From DIGJ01 sp041739345 (lineage in GTDB: Bacteria > Bacillota > Clostridia > Lachnospirales > Lachnospiraceae), in the NCBI GenBank assembly GCA_041739345.1, contig JBGSNZ010000019.1, positions 22,115 through 86,114 on the forward strand: a DNA stretch of 64,000 nt, in the 5' to 3' direction. This document shows positions 18,400 to 25,570 of the stretch, in pieces (position 1 is the stretch's first letter; each line of letters opens with the position of its first letter). A program made the position numbers and the translations under genes. The notes beneath the pieces were generated by a model that was not told the DNA's origin, did no database searches, and was given only the letters and a program-made list of their open reading frames with translations.

Positions 18400-19569
18400 G
18401 TGAAAAATATATTAATTGTAGATGATGAGGTCCAGATATTAAAAGCATTAGTTCGACTTTTTATGGATACTGATTATGAAATAGTAACTGCAGAAGGTGG
18501 CGAAGAGGCATTAAAAATATTAGAAAAACAACAATTCAATATGGTTATCAGCGATATGAAAATGCCATATATGGATGGATATGATTTATTAAGTAAAGTG
18601 AAAGAATTATATCCAAAAACAGTGAGAATCATACTAAGTGGTTATTCAGATGAAAAAGTTGTTTTTCATGCACTACAAAAAAATATTGCAAGGCTTTATG
18701 TATTTAAACCGTGGAAAAATGACGAATTAATACAGATTGTCACACAACTATTGGAAACAGAAGATATACTAAATAATAGTAACCTTTTGAACTTTATAAA
18801 TAATATTGAAAATCTTCCTACCATTAAAGCAAATTATCAACATATTATAAACTTGATAAACGATGATACAGATATAAGTGCAATATCAAATGAGATTGAA
18901 AAAGATATTTCAATTGCTGCAAAGATTTTAAATGTAGCAAATTCTGCTTTTTATGGTTCAAAAACAGGGTCAGTAAAGCAAGCAGTATCTTATATTGGAT
19001 TACAAAATACAAAAAATTTAATTACCTCTATTTCAATTATTGATACAATGAGCGAGAATAGTGCAGCGAAAAATATGATAAAAAATATATGGAAACATTC
19101 CTTCCTTTCCAATAAGTTATTAGCTTTTTTATATGAGAAACATCTTAAGAAAAGAGTTCCGGATACATATTCCTCAGCAGGACTTTTACATAATATTGGG
19201 AAGATTTTCTTTTTGAAGTATTTTTATAAGGAATACTTAAACCTTCTTTTAAAAGCAAGAGATGATAAGGTAGACATTACACGCTTAGAAGCAGAAGCAT
19301 TCACTGTAACTCATAATGAAGCAGGAGGGTATCTGTTAGAATGGTGGGAATTCCCATTTGCGATTGTGGAAACGGCTCTCTATTCTCAAAACCCTATGGA
19401 TGAAAAGGTTGTTAATAAGGAGATTGTATGTGCCGTACATATTGTTTCAAAGTATGCCATGGAGATGCTTGGAAATGAATGCACGGAATGCTTTGATGAG
19501 TCTACGTTTGATTTCCTAAGTATCACTAAAAATGATTTTGAAGCAAGCCTTGTGGAATTTGTATCATAG
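18400..19569 (+). CDS. REC-HDOD response regulator
   Basis: GTG start with GGGAGG upstream. Receiver domain 1-120, acceptor Asp52 (ISDMKMPYMDGYD), Lys in VFKPWKNDE. From about 128 to 389 an HDOD domain (LLNFINNIENLPTI, AKILNVANSAFYG, SAGLLHNIGKIFF), an HD-fold signalling output without the full set of metal ligands. HDOD proteins affect cyclic-nucleotide or stress signalling by protein contact; there is no DNA-binding domain. The stop lies 16 bp before the next start. Confidence 0.92.
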   Translation: MKNILIVDDEVQILKALVRLFMDTDYEIVTAEGGEEALKILEKQQFNMVISDMKMPYMDGYDLLSKVKELYPKTVRIILSGYSDEKVVFHALQKNIARLYVFKPWKNDELIQIVTQLLETEDILNNSNLLNFINNIENLPTIKANYQHIINLINDDTDISAISNEIEKDISIAAKILNVANSAFYGSKTGSVKQAVSYIGLQNTKNLITSISIIDTMSENSAAKNMIKNIWKHSFLSNKLLAFLYEKHLKKRVPDTYSSAGLLHNIGKIFFLKYFYKEYLNLLLKARDDKVDITRLEAEAFTVTHNEAGGYLLEWWEFPFAIVETALYSQNPMDEKVVNKEIVCAVHIVSKYAMEMLGNECTECFDESTFDFLSITKNDFEASLVEFVS

Positions 19570-19585
19570 AAAGAGAGGCGATATT

Positions 19586-20626
19586 ATGTATGAAAACTAT
19601 TCTGTTCTTTTTGTAGATGATGAAGTAAATATTCTAAGTTCCTTAAAAAGAGGTCTCATTGATGAGGAATATAGCTGTCATTTTGCTTCCTCAGGTAAAG
19701 AAGCACTTAAAATTATGGAGTGTGAAAAAATTGCAGTTATTGTTACAGATATGAGAATGCCAGAAATGGATGGTCTCCATTTGCTAAGAATAGTAAAGGA
19801 TAGATGGCCGAGAACGGTGGGTATCGTTCTATCTGGTTACACTCAGATGCAGCAGATTTTAACAACAATAAATCAGGTGGATATTTTCAAATATATCACA
19901 AAACCATGGAAGCTAGAAGAAGAATTCAAATTTGTTTTGTATAAAGCCTTGGACTATTATATCTTACAAGAAGAGAATGATGAGTATAAAATTGCACTTC
20001 AAAAAAAGAACGAAGCATATCAAAATATTTTCAAGAGCATACAAACTATCATGGATAATTCAAAAAACAGTTGCCATATACTAGGTGTATTTGGAAAATC
20101 AATTCATAAATATAATAGGTGTGTTAAAAATGGTTTAAGTGATGAATTTAATGAGTTTGAGGAAATTATTTTTGATAACTTTACAACTGCAGTGACAGGA
20201 GAAAAAAAAGAATATAATGGAGAAAAATTTGAAAAAGATTTTTTGAAATATATTCAATCAAATAAAGAAGTATCTAAGAAAGAAAGTAAATTGGATAAAA
20301 ATCTAAAAATCAACTTGAATCCAAGTATAGTTGAATCTACCTTGAATGCTTGTATGACAGTGTTCTGTCAGGAATTGAAAGGAAATGATTTATTAGTAAC
20401 CTTTGATTCGATACCAGACAGATGCGTCACGATTTCCTTGTTTTCTCGTCTTACTTTTGAGGATGATATGCGGGAAAATCTCACATTATCTGATAAAAAA
20501 GTAGACTTTTTAAATTCAATCTTCCAAGAAACGCTAAAGCTGTGTATGATGGATTTTTGCGTAATAAATAAAAATGAAAGATTAGCTATTGTTATATCAA
20601 TTGCGCTTCTAATTCCAGATAAATAA
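19586..20626 (+). CDS. REC-domain protein with uncharacterised C-terminus
   Basis: The frame is open from 19532, but ATG 19586 has the RBS (GAGAGGCG) and opens directly with the receiver (YSVLFVDDEVN). The receiver spans about 1-120, acceptor Asp55 (VTDMRMPEMDGLH), with ITKPWKLEEEF typical of the RpfG/HDOD-linked receiver class. Residues 130-346 are Lys/Glu-rich and helical, without HD, GGDEF, HTH or kinase motifs that I can recognise. It ends the signalling operon, so it may be the terminal output. A hairpin follows at 20682. Confidence 0.8.
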   Translation: MYENYSVLFVDDEVNILSSLKRGLIDEEYSCHFASSGKEALKIMECEKIAVIVTDMRMPEMDGLHLLRIVKDRWPRTVGIVLSGYTQMQQILTTINQVDIFKYITKPWKLEEEFKFVLYKALDYYILQEENDEYKIALQKKNEAYQNIFKSIQTIMDNSKNSCHILGVFGKSIHKYNRCVKNGLSDEFNEFEEIIFDNFTTAVTGEKKEYNGEKFEKDFLKYIQSNKEVSKKESKLDKNLKINLNPSIVESTLNACMTVFCQELKGNDLLVTFDSIPDRCVTISLFSRLTFEDDMRENLTLSDKKVDFLNSIFQETLKLCMMDFCVINKNERLAIVISIALLIPDK

Positions 20627-20681
20627 TCTTTACAAGCTTTTATTCTTTGTTCAGATGAGAATGGTGATTTAGGCATAAAAA

Positions 20682-20730
20682 ATCCCGCCAAAGTAGTTTT
20701 GGTTATTTACCATTTCTACTTTAGAGGGAT
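20682..20730. terminator. Convergent terminator between the signalling operon and the recombinase gene
   Basis: ATCCCGCCAAAGTAG at 20682-20696 pairs with CTACTTTAGAGGGAT at 20716-20730 at 13 of 15 positions. A-run upstream and T-rich loop allow use from either strand. Confidence 0.55.
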
Positions 20731-20760
20731 CAAAATTCAGGAGTTTCTTTGAATTAGTCA

Positions 20761-22251
20761 TTATAAATACAGGAAATATACATCTATCCGGTTAATTTCT
20801 TTCTGGAAGACAATTTTATATATGATTTTGCGGATAGCATTTGCTTTTTCATCATTCGAAAATTGGTCAGACTTAAGTACCGAATAAACGTCTTTGATCC
20901 TATCTTGTAAAACATTTTTTGAATCTTCCTTCTTATGAATAATTTCCGCTTCCTTTAGCATATCAGAGAGTCGATTGCGCTCTTTTTGTAATATTGTCTT
21001 ATTTGTTTTATACTCATTCAGGGAATCAACGCCATCTATATAAGCTTGTTTGCTTCGATCTTCTTTTTCTTCAATTTTCTTTATTTGTAAGAATATGAGT
21101 TCCCTATCTGGTACGGTTTCGGGATGCTTTTTTACAATTTCATATTCGAAGTCCCCTGTCTCATAGGCATACTTAATGGCATCCAGAATAATCGGCTCGA
21201 TTTTCGACAGGCTTACGTGATGGGAAACGGTACAAAGTCCTTTGTGGTACCCATAGCATTGCAGATAATAATACTTCTTGCCAGTGTTTCTTTTCATATT
21301 AATTCCAATTGATAGAGAGCGTCCGCAGGCAGAGCACTTTACCATGCCACTCAGCCAGTGACTTTGATTATATACGGGTTTTGATTTACGGGGATGATAC
21401 TCATTTTCCATTCGTACCTTAGCAGCATTATATAATTTTTCGGATATAATCGGCTCAAAGTTTCCCTTTGCTATGATCCATTCCCGTTCATCCTTTACCT
21501 GTTTTGTGGAGTTGTTTGTGACATTCCATCTGGCATATCCGCAGTAGTGAATATTTTTAAGGATGTACTCAACGCTTCGCTTTTGAAAGCGACTACCGGA
21601 TTTCGTGGTAAGCCCCATTTCATTTAGGTGTACGGCAATGGCATAGATTGGCATACGTTCCTCCACATACATACGAAAAATCGATTTTACAATTTCAGCA
21701 CTTGGCGTATCAATTACAGGAGGTTCCCCTTTTACTGCTATCTTATATCCAAGAGCAGGACTTGCCTGATAACCTCCCAACTCTGCTTTTTTATGCATCC
21801 CACGGAAAACATCACCAGATAGTCGGATGGAGTAGTATTCATCCATCCATTCGATGATTCGTTCAATCAGTTTACCAAATACATCATCGGATATGTATTC
21901 TGACACGCTAATAACATCTACCTTATCTTTTTTTAGCATTGATTTATAAACAATGGATTCTTCCTGATTTCTTGCAAACCGGCTGTACTTCCAAACTAGA
22001 ATGGCATCAAATGGATGGCTCTTATCTTTTGCAATCCCAATCATCCGCTGAAATTCGGGACGCTTATCCGCTTTTCTTCCCGATATCCCGATTTCCCAAA
22101 AAATAAATTCCTTTGGTGTGAGATATCCATTTTGTGCCGCATATTCCAGCAACTTATCTTTTTGCGATTCAGGAGAAAGTTCTTCTTGCTTATCCGTAGA
22201 TACGCGAATGTAGAGAGCAGCGGTTTTTAGATTGTTGTTTGTATTATTCAT
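20761..22251 (-). CDS. Large serine recombinase (SpoIVCA-like)
   Basis: 496 residues. N-terminal resolvase domain with nucleophile Ser18 in LYIRVSTDKQEE, then VWKYSRFARN near residue 90; Recombinase domain about 175-285 (GYQASPALGYKI, GYARWN); zinc ribbon about 320-365 with Cys pairs CSACGRSL and a later CYGYHKGLC; coiled coil about 390-460 (KIEEKEDRSKQAY). This is the layout of phage integrases and of the skin-element recombinase SpoIVCA. It should catalyse integration at attB in the SleC-like gene and, with or without a directionality factor, excision. Its RBS lies in a 9-bp hairpin. Confidence 0.95.
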   Translation of the reverse strand: MNNTNNNLKTAALYIRVSTDKQEELSPESQKDKLLEYAAQNGYLTPKEFIFWEIGISGRKADKRPEFQRMIGIAKDKSHPFDAILVWKYSRFARNQEESIVYKSMLKKDKVDVISVSEYISDDVFGKLIERIIEWMDEYYSIRLSGDVFRGMHKKAELGGYQASPALGYKIAVKGEPPVIDTPSAEIVKSIFRMYVEERMPIYAIAVHLNEMGLTTKSGSRFQKRSVEYILKNIHYCGYARWNVTNNSTKQVKDEREWIIAKGNFEPIISEKLYNAAKVRMENEYHPRKSKPVYNQSHWLSGMVKCSACGRSLSIGINMKRNTGKKYYYLQCYGYHKGLCTVSHHVSLSKIEPIILDAIKYAYETGDFEYEIVKKHPETVPDRELIFLQIKKIEEKEDRSKQAYIDGVDSLNEYKTNKTILQKERNRLSDMLKEAEIIHKKEDSKNVLQDRIKDVYSVLKSDQFSNDEKANAIRKIIYKIVFQKEINRIDVYFLYL

Positions 22252-22259
22252 TACATCAG

Positions 22260-22284
22260 CTCCTTAATTAAGAGTATTAAGGAG
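22260..22284 (-). promoter_or_regulatory. Hairpin enclosing the RBS of the recombinase gene
   Basis: CTCCTTAAT (22260-22268) and ATTAAGGAG (22276-22284) are perfect complements with a 7-nt loop. On the minus-strand transcript the 3' arm contains AAGGAG, 8 nt before the recombinase ATG, so folding would hide the ribosome binding site. Confidence 0.65.
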
Positions 22285-22320
22285 AAGGGATAAAAATACT
22301 ATAATGTTGGCTGGAAGATC

Positions 22321-22335
22321 TGACATCAGATGTCA
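22321..22335. promoter_or_regulatory. 15-bp perfect palindrome in the divergent promoter region
   Basis: TGACATCAGATGTCA: 7-bp arms around one central base, lying between the recombinase gene (-) and the 51-residue gene (+). Suitable as an operator for a dimeric regulator controlling both. Confidence 0.45.
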
Positions 22336-22379
22336 ATAAGTACAGGCAGGTTATCATAGATTATACAGGGGGTGACATT

Positions 22380-22535
22380 TTGAAGCTGACATTTCAGTGT
22401 TTTATTTATTTTGAAGAGTTAGAAAAGGCAGTTCCAATCGAAGAAGTGGAAGAAGAAAAGAAAAGGCATATGGTTGAGGCTGGAACTGTGAAATTTATGA
22501 AGGAGCTTAATTTGCGGGTAGTTGAGAAGAAATAG
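22380..22535 (+). CDS. 51-residue element protein, possible recombination directionality factor
   Basis: TTG start with AGGGGGTGA 5 bp upstream, a strong RBS. The protein opens MKLTFQCFIYFEE and is acidic then basic, with one predicted long helix (IEEVEEEKKRHMVEAG); no known domain. It is transcribed divergently from the recombinase gene across a palindromic site. Small charged proteins beside serine integrases are often excision factors, but nothing in the sequence proves this. Confidence 0.55.
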   Translation: MKLTFQCFIYFEELEKAVPIEEVEEEKKRHMVEAGTVKFMKELNLRVVEKK

Positions 22536-22653
22536 TGTGCTGTATCTGATAAAAAAAGGTTTTGTATAAACCTTGTACCTAAAAAATATTGATAGTTCTC
22601 AATGGATGAATTATAATGTAAGAAACGATTCGAATGAATAGGAGGGCTATATT

Positions 22654-23445
22654 TTGAATAAAGAAAATAAATTTGCTCTGCTGATAGACGCAGATAATAT
22701 ATCTCCAAAGTATATTGAAATTATTGTAAGAGAAACAGAAGCATATGGTATTGCCAGTATTAGAAGAATATATGGAGACTGGACGGATTTATCAAAAAGT
22801 ACATGGAAAAACTGCTTATTAGATAATTCCCTATCGCCAATACAGCAATACAATTATACAACAGGAAAAAATTCCTCTGACTCAGCAATGATAATAGACG
22901 CTATGGATATTTTATATGAGAATAATGTGGATGGTTTTATAATTGCGACCTCAGATAGTGATTTTACAAGACTTGCTGTTAGACTGCGGGAATCTGGTAA
23001 AAGAGTAATCGGTATGGGTGAAAGTAAAACGCCTTCTTCCTTTGTAAAAGCTTGTGAACAGTTTAAAACACTGGATGTATTATACAAAAGCGATGCGCAA
23101 AGTACAAAGGGACGCTTTTATAAAAAACCTGGGGATGAAGTGGATAATAAAGCAAATGAAGAAAAATTTGTTTTAAACAAAGATGCAGAGCCAATTACTA
23201 GTATGGAAAATATCAAGAGTACTATCATAACTTTACTGGAACAACAATCAGATGATGATGGATGGATGTTTATGGGTAATTTAGGAAATATGATTATCAA
23301 ACGATACCCTGACTTTGATTGTAGAAATTATGGGTTTGTAAAATTTGGAAAAATGATAGAGTCCTTTGATGAATTACAAACCAAGCAAGAAAAATCAAGT
23401 AATGGCTTGACAAGTTTAGTATATGTTAGTTGTAAAAAAAGTTAA
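22654..23445 (+). CDS. NYN-domain (PIN-like) protein with C-terminal OST-HTH/LOTUS domain
   Basis: 263 residues, TTG start with GGAGGG upstream. The NYN domain (about 5-145) carries the acidic sites FALLIDADNIS, DSAMIIDAMD and IATSDSDFTRLA expected of a metal-dependent RNase; the RVIGMGESKTP segment is typical of the LabA/MARF1-like group. Residues 190-263 form an OST-HTH/LOTUS domain (DGWMFMGNLGNMIIKRYPDFD), an RNA-binding module. Such proteins are presumed RNA-processing or RNA-decay factors; the target is unknown. A terminator follows. Confidence 0.9.
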   Translation: MNKENKFALLIDADNISPKYIEIIVRETEAYGIASIRRIYGDWTDLSKSTWKNCLLDNSLSPIQQYNYTTGKNSSDSAMIIDAMDILYENNVDGFIIATSDSDFTRLAVRLRESGKRVIGMGESKTPSSFVKACEQFKTLDVLYKSDAQSTKGRFYKKPGDEVDNKANEEKFVLNKDAEPITSMENIKSTIITLLEQQSDDDGWMFMGNLGNMIIKRYPDFDCRNYGFVKFGKMIESFDELQTKQEKSSNGLTSLVYVSCKKS

Positions 23446-23503
23446 CAAGTATGTAGAAAAAGTGGTCATTATTTAGGTGGGAAAAGAGTACGTTATGAAA
23501 AAG

Positions 23504-23526
23504 GGTACCGGCATACAACCGGTACC
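23504..23526. terminator. Convergent terminator
   Basis: GGTACCGG (23504-23511) and CCGGTACC (23519-23526), perfect 8-bp stem with 7-nt loop, A-run before and TTTA after; lies between the NYN gene (+) and the 51-residue gene (-). Confidence 0.75.
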
Positions 23527-23542
23527 TTTAGTAATTTAAGTT

Positions 23543-23698
23543 TTATTCTCCGCCAGGTCCGTCTTTTCTAGGTCTTGTAGATTCAGGCAATGGCTCCACG
23601 GAAGCATTTTTTTCTTTTGAATCCTGTGGTAAGTCATCTTCTGTTATATCAACATCTTCATATATATTTCCGAAATTGTATTTTTCCTTTTTATCCAT
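23543..23698 (-). CDS. 51-residue acidic protein ending in GPGGE
   Basis: Start at ATG (complement of 23698) with AAAGGA 9-10 nt upstream; the frame also opens at 23752 without a good RBS. The protein is charged, opens MDKKEKYNFGN, contains IYEDVDITEDDL, and ends RPRKDGPGGE. No Cys, no membrane segment, no family known to me. The acidic leader-like first half and Gly-rich tail could suggest a precursor peptide, but no maturation enzymes are nearby. It is the last gene before attR. Confidence 0.5.
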   Translation of the reverse strand: MDKKEKYNFGNIYEDVDITEDDLPQDSKEKNASVEPLPESTRPRKDGPGGE

Positions 23699-23789
23699 GT
23701 TTTCACATCCTTTCCTAATTATAGGATGGAAAGAAAAATAAAAATTATACAAATTAATTGAATAAAAATAAAATAATCAAAGTAGATAC

Positions 23790-23823
23790 GCTATTACCAC
23801 TTAGTTGACCCAATGGGGTTCTA
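23790..23823. other. attR (right junction of the serine-recombinase element)
   Basis: The crossover TG is at 23806-23807. The left half belongs to the element (TATTACCA at 23792-23799), the right half to the SleC-like gene. The rebuilt attP half-sites match at 12 of 16 positions around TG, against about 6 of 11 for attB. Confidence 0.8.
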
Positions 23824-24191
23824 AATATTTGGCAGATGACGGCTACACGGCAAGCGAGATCATTAAATATTATTATGGTAGCGATATGTATATTAACAGT
23901 ACAAATGAGGTTGCAGGTGTTCCGTCCTCCTGGCCGGGTTTCAATTTATCGCAAGGTATGACAAGTCCTAAGATTAAGCAGATGCAAGCTCAGCTTAATG
24001 TGATTTCAAATGGTTATCCATTGATTCCAAAGGTTTCAGAAGACGGCGTATTTGGACCAGGAACGGAGAATGCAGTTAAGATATTTCAGGATACGTTTGG
24101 ACTTCCAAGTAATGGAATCGTAGACTTCCCAACCTGGTACAAGATTTCAGAAATCTATGTTGCAGTTAGCCGAATCGCAGAACTTAGATAG
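23817..24191 (+). pseudogene. SleC-like spore cortex-lytic protein, 3' part
   Basis: Continuation of the gene broken at 13892. The first codons (GSKYLADDGY) complete the SpoIID motif W-M-T-Q-W-G-S, then SEIIKYYYGSDMYI ends the transglycosylase domain. Residues from about 40 onward form a peptidoglycan-binding domain 1 (SPKIKQMQAQLN, DGVFGPGTENAVKIFQ, FGLPSNGIVDFPTWYKI), the usual C-terminus of SleC. A TTG at 23805 could start a 128-residue orphan protein, but it has no RBS and would lack the catalytic Glu. In frame with the 5' part when the core repeat is collapsed. Confidence 0.85.
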
Positions 24192-24205
24192 CATTGTTTA
24201 TGAAA

Positions 24206-24235
24206 GGTATCCATTGAAAAACTGGATACCTTTTT
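24206..24235 (+). terminator. Terminator of the SleC-like gene
   Basis: GGTATCCA (24206-24213) pairs perfectly with TGGATACC (24223-24230), followed by TTTTT. Confidence 0.85.
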
Positions 24236-24285
24236 GTATAATGTGTAAGTGTGGTTATATAAGCTACAAAAGAAAGGGCAGTAAA

Positions 24286-25062
24286 ATGTCAGAGAGTCAA
24301 AAAATATTGAATATTGCCATTTTAGCAGGTGAGTTACTACTAAAAAATGGGGCTGAAATCTTTCGAGTGCAGGAAACAGTTACCCGAATTATGGAGACGT
24401 TTGGAATTACAGAATATAATGTATACGTTATTTCGAATGGAATATTTGCCACGATAAATGAAAATAAAGAAGACTTTTATAGTTCGGTGCGTCATGTGCC
24501 ATTAGGTGGAGTAAATCTAGGGAAAATAGCAATGTTAAATCAAATTTCAAGAGAAATTTGTGAAGGAAGCTGTTCCATAGAACAGGCAAATGAACGATTA
24601 GAAAAATGCAAAGAACCAGAGCAGATGAATCCTAAATTACTAATCGCTGCTTGTGGAATGGGTAGCGCCTGCTTTTGCTATCTATTTGGTGGAAAGGTAA
24701 CGGATAGTATCGTTGCGTTTTTATTTGGCCTTATTTTACAAGTGTTTTTAAACATGGCGATAAAAAAGAAGATGTCAAAATTTATAACAAGTATTATCGG
24801 AAGCGCAATTGTAACATTTGGAAGTGCAACCATAGTAAGAATTTTTCCAATGATAACATTTGACAGTGTAGTAATCGGCTCGATTATTCCATTAGTGCCA
24901 GGAGTGGTGTTTACAACATCAATACGAGAATTCTTTAATGGTGATTATTTATCTGGTGAAATTCATTTAGTTGATGCAGTTTTAACAGCTGTTTGTATTG
25001 CAGTTGGTGTAGGTGCCGGAATTCAGATATTTCAGATGCTAATGGGAGGCATACATATATGA
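24286..25062 (+). CDS. ThrE-family exporter, N-terminal subunit type
   Basis: Start ATG 24286 (AAGGGC upstream); the longer frame from 24157 overlaps the terminator of the preceding gene. 258 residues. The N-terminal soluble ThrE part has the signature LLKNGAEIFRVQETVTRI and RHVPLGGVNLGKI, followed by four or five membrane segments from about residue 125. The family exports threonine and serine in Corynebacterium; split two-gene forms are common in Firmicutes and some act on dicarboxylates. It overlaps the next gene by 4 bp. Confidence 0.88.
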   Translation: MSESQKILNIAILAGELLLKNGAEIFRVQETVTRIMETFGITEYNVYVISNGIFATINENKEDFYSSVRHVPLGGVNLGKIAMLNQISREICEGSCSIEQANERLEKCKEPEQMNPKLLIAACGMGSACFCYLFGGKVTDSIVAFLFGLILQVFLNMAIKKKMSKFITSIIGSAIVTFGSATIVRIFPMITFDSVVIGSIIPLVPGVVFTTSIREFFNGDYLSGEIHLVDAVLTAVCIAVGVGAGIQIFQMLMGGIHI

Positions 25063-25535
25063 TACTCTTTCAAAGTTTGATTCAGATTATTGTTGCAATG
25101 CTAGCAACGCTTTCCTTTGCAATTTTGTTTTTTGCACCAAAAGAACAGTATTTATCCTGTGCAATAACGGGTGCCTTTGGATGGATAACCTATTATTTAC
25201 TTTCTAGACATGGAGTGAATATCGCAGTGGCATCACTCATTGCAACATTCGCTTTGACAATATTATCAAGGTGTTTGTCTGTAATTCGCAAAATACCTGC
25301 AACGATATTTTTAGTAACCGGTATCTTTCCACTAGTACCGGGTGCAGGAATTTATTATACTGCATATTACCTGATTACAAAGGATATAACTATGGCGTCC
25401 GTGAAAGGCGTGGAGACATTTTTAGTTGCTGGAGCCATTGTGCTTGGAATTATATTTGGGTTTGCACTTCCACAGGGTTTATTTCATATTTGTGGTAAAA
25501 AAGGTGATCCAGATAAAAAAAAGAATAGTTTATGA
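25059..25535 (+). CDS. ThrE_2-type membrane partner
   Basis: 158 residues starting at ATG 25059, overlapping the TGA of the preceding gene, with GGGAGG upstream. Five hydrophobic segments including FLVTGIFPLVPGAGIYYTAY, the hallmark of the ThrE C-terminal half. Together with the previous gene it corresponds to one full ThrE exporter. Confidence 0.88.
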   Translation: MILFQSLIQIIVAMLATLSFAILFFAPKEQYLSCAITGAFGWITYYLLSRHGVNIAVASLIATFALTILSRCLSVIRKIPATIFLVTGIFPLVPGAGIYYTAYYLITKDITMASVKGVETFLVAGAIVLGIIFGFALPQGLFHICGKKGDPDKKKNSL

Positions 25536-25570
25536 TATATAAATAAAACAAGGAAAGAAAGGGATTAATA

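Larger units (their letters stand above)
13882..23806. mobile_element. 9.9-kb serine-recombinase element inserted in the SleC-like gene
   Basis: The element is bounded by an 11-bp direct repeat, TGACCCAATGG, at 13882-13892 and 23806-23816; removing one copy deletes 9924 bp and rejoins the host gene exactly in frame. It encodes, left to right, a GNAT protein, FIST sensor, histidine kinase, REC-kinase, REC-HDOD and REC protein on +, a large serine recombinase on -, a 51-residue protein and a NYN-LOTUS protein on +, and a 51-residue protein on -. No conjugation, phage structural or replication genes are present. The layout recalls the skin element of sigK in sporulating Firmicutes. Whether it is excised in the mother cell or is an ordinary mobilisable island cannot be decided from sequence. 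Confidence 0.88.

Noticed and set aside
13882..23816. Prophage or conjugative element
   Set aside because: No structural, lysis, replication, relaxase or coupling-protein genes lie between the junctions.
23805..24191. Independent 128-residue PG-binding protein starting at TTG 23805
   Set aside because: No RBS, and the sequence continues the broken SpoIID domain exactly in frame.
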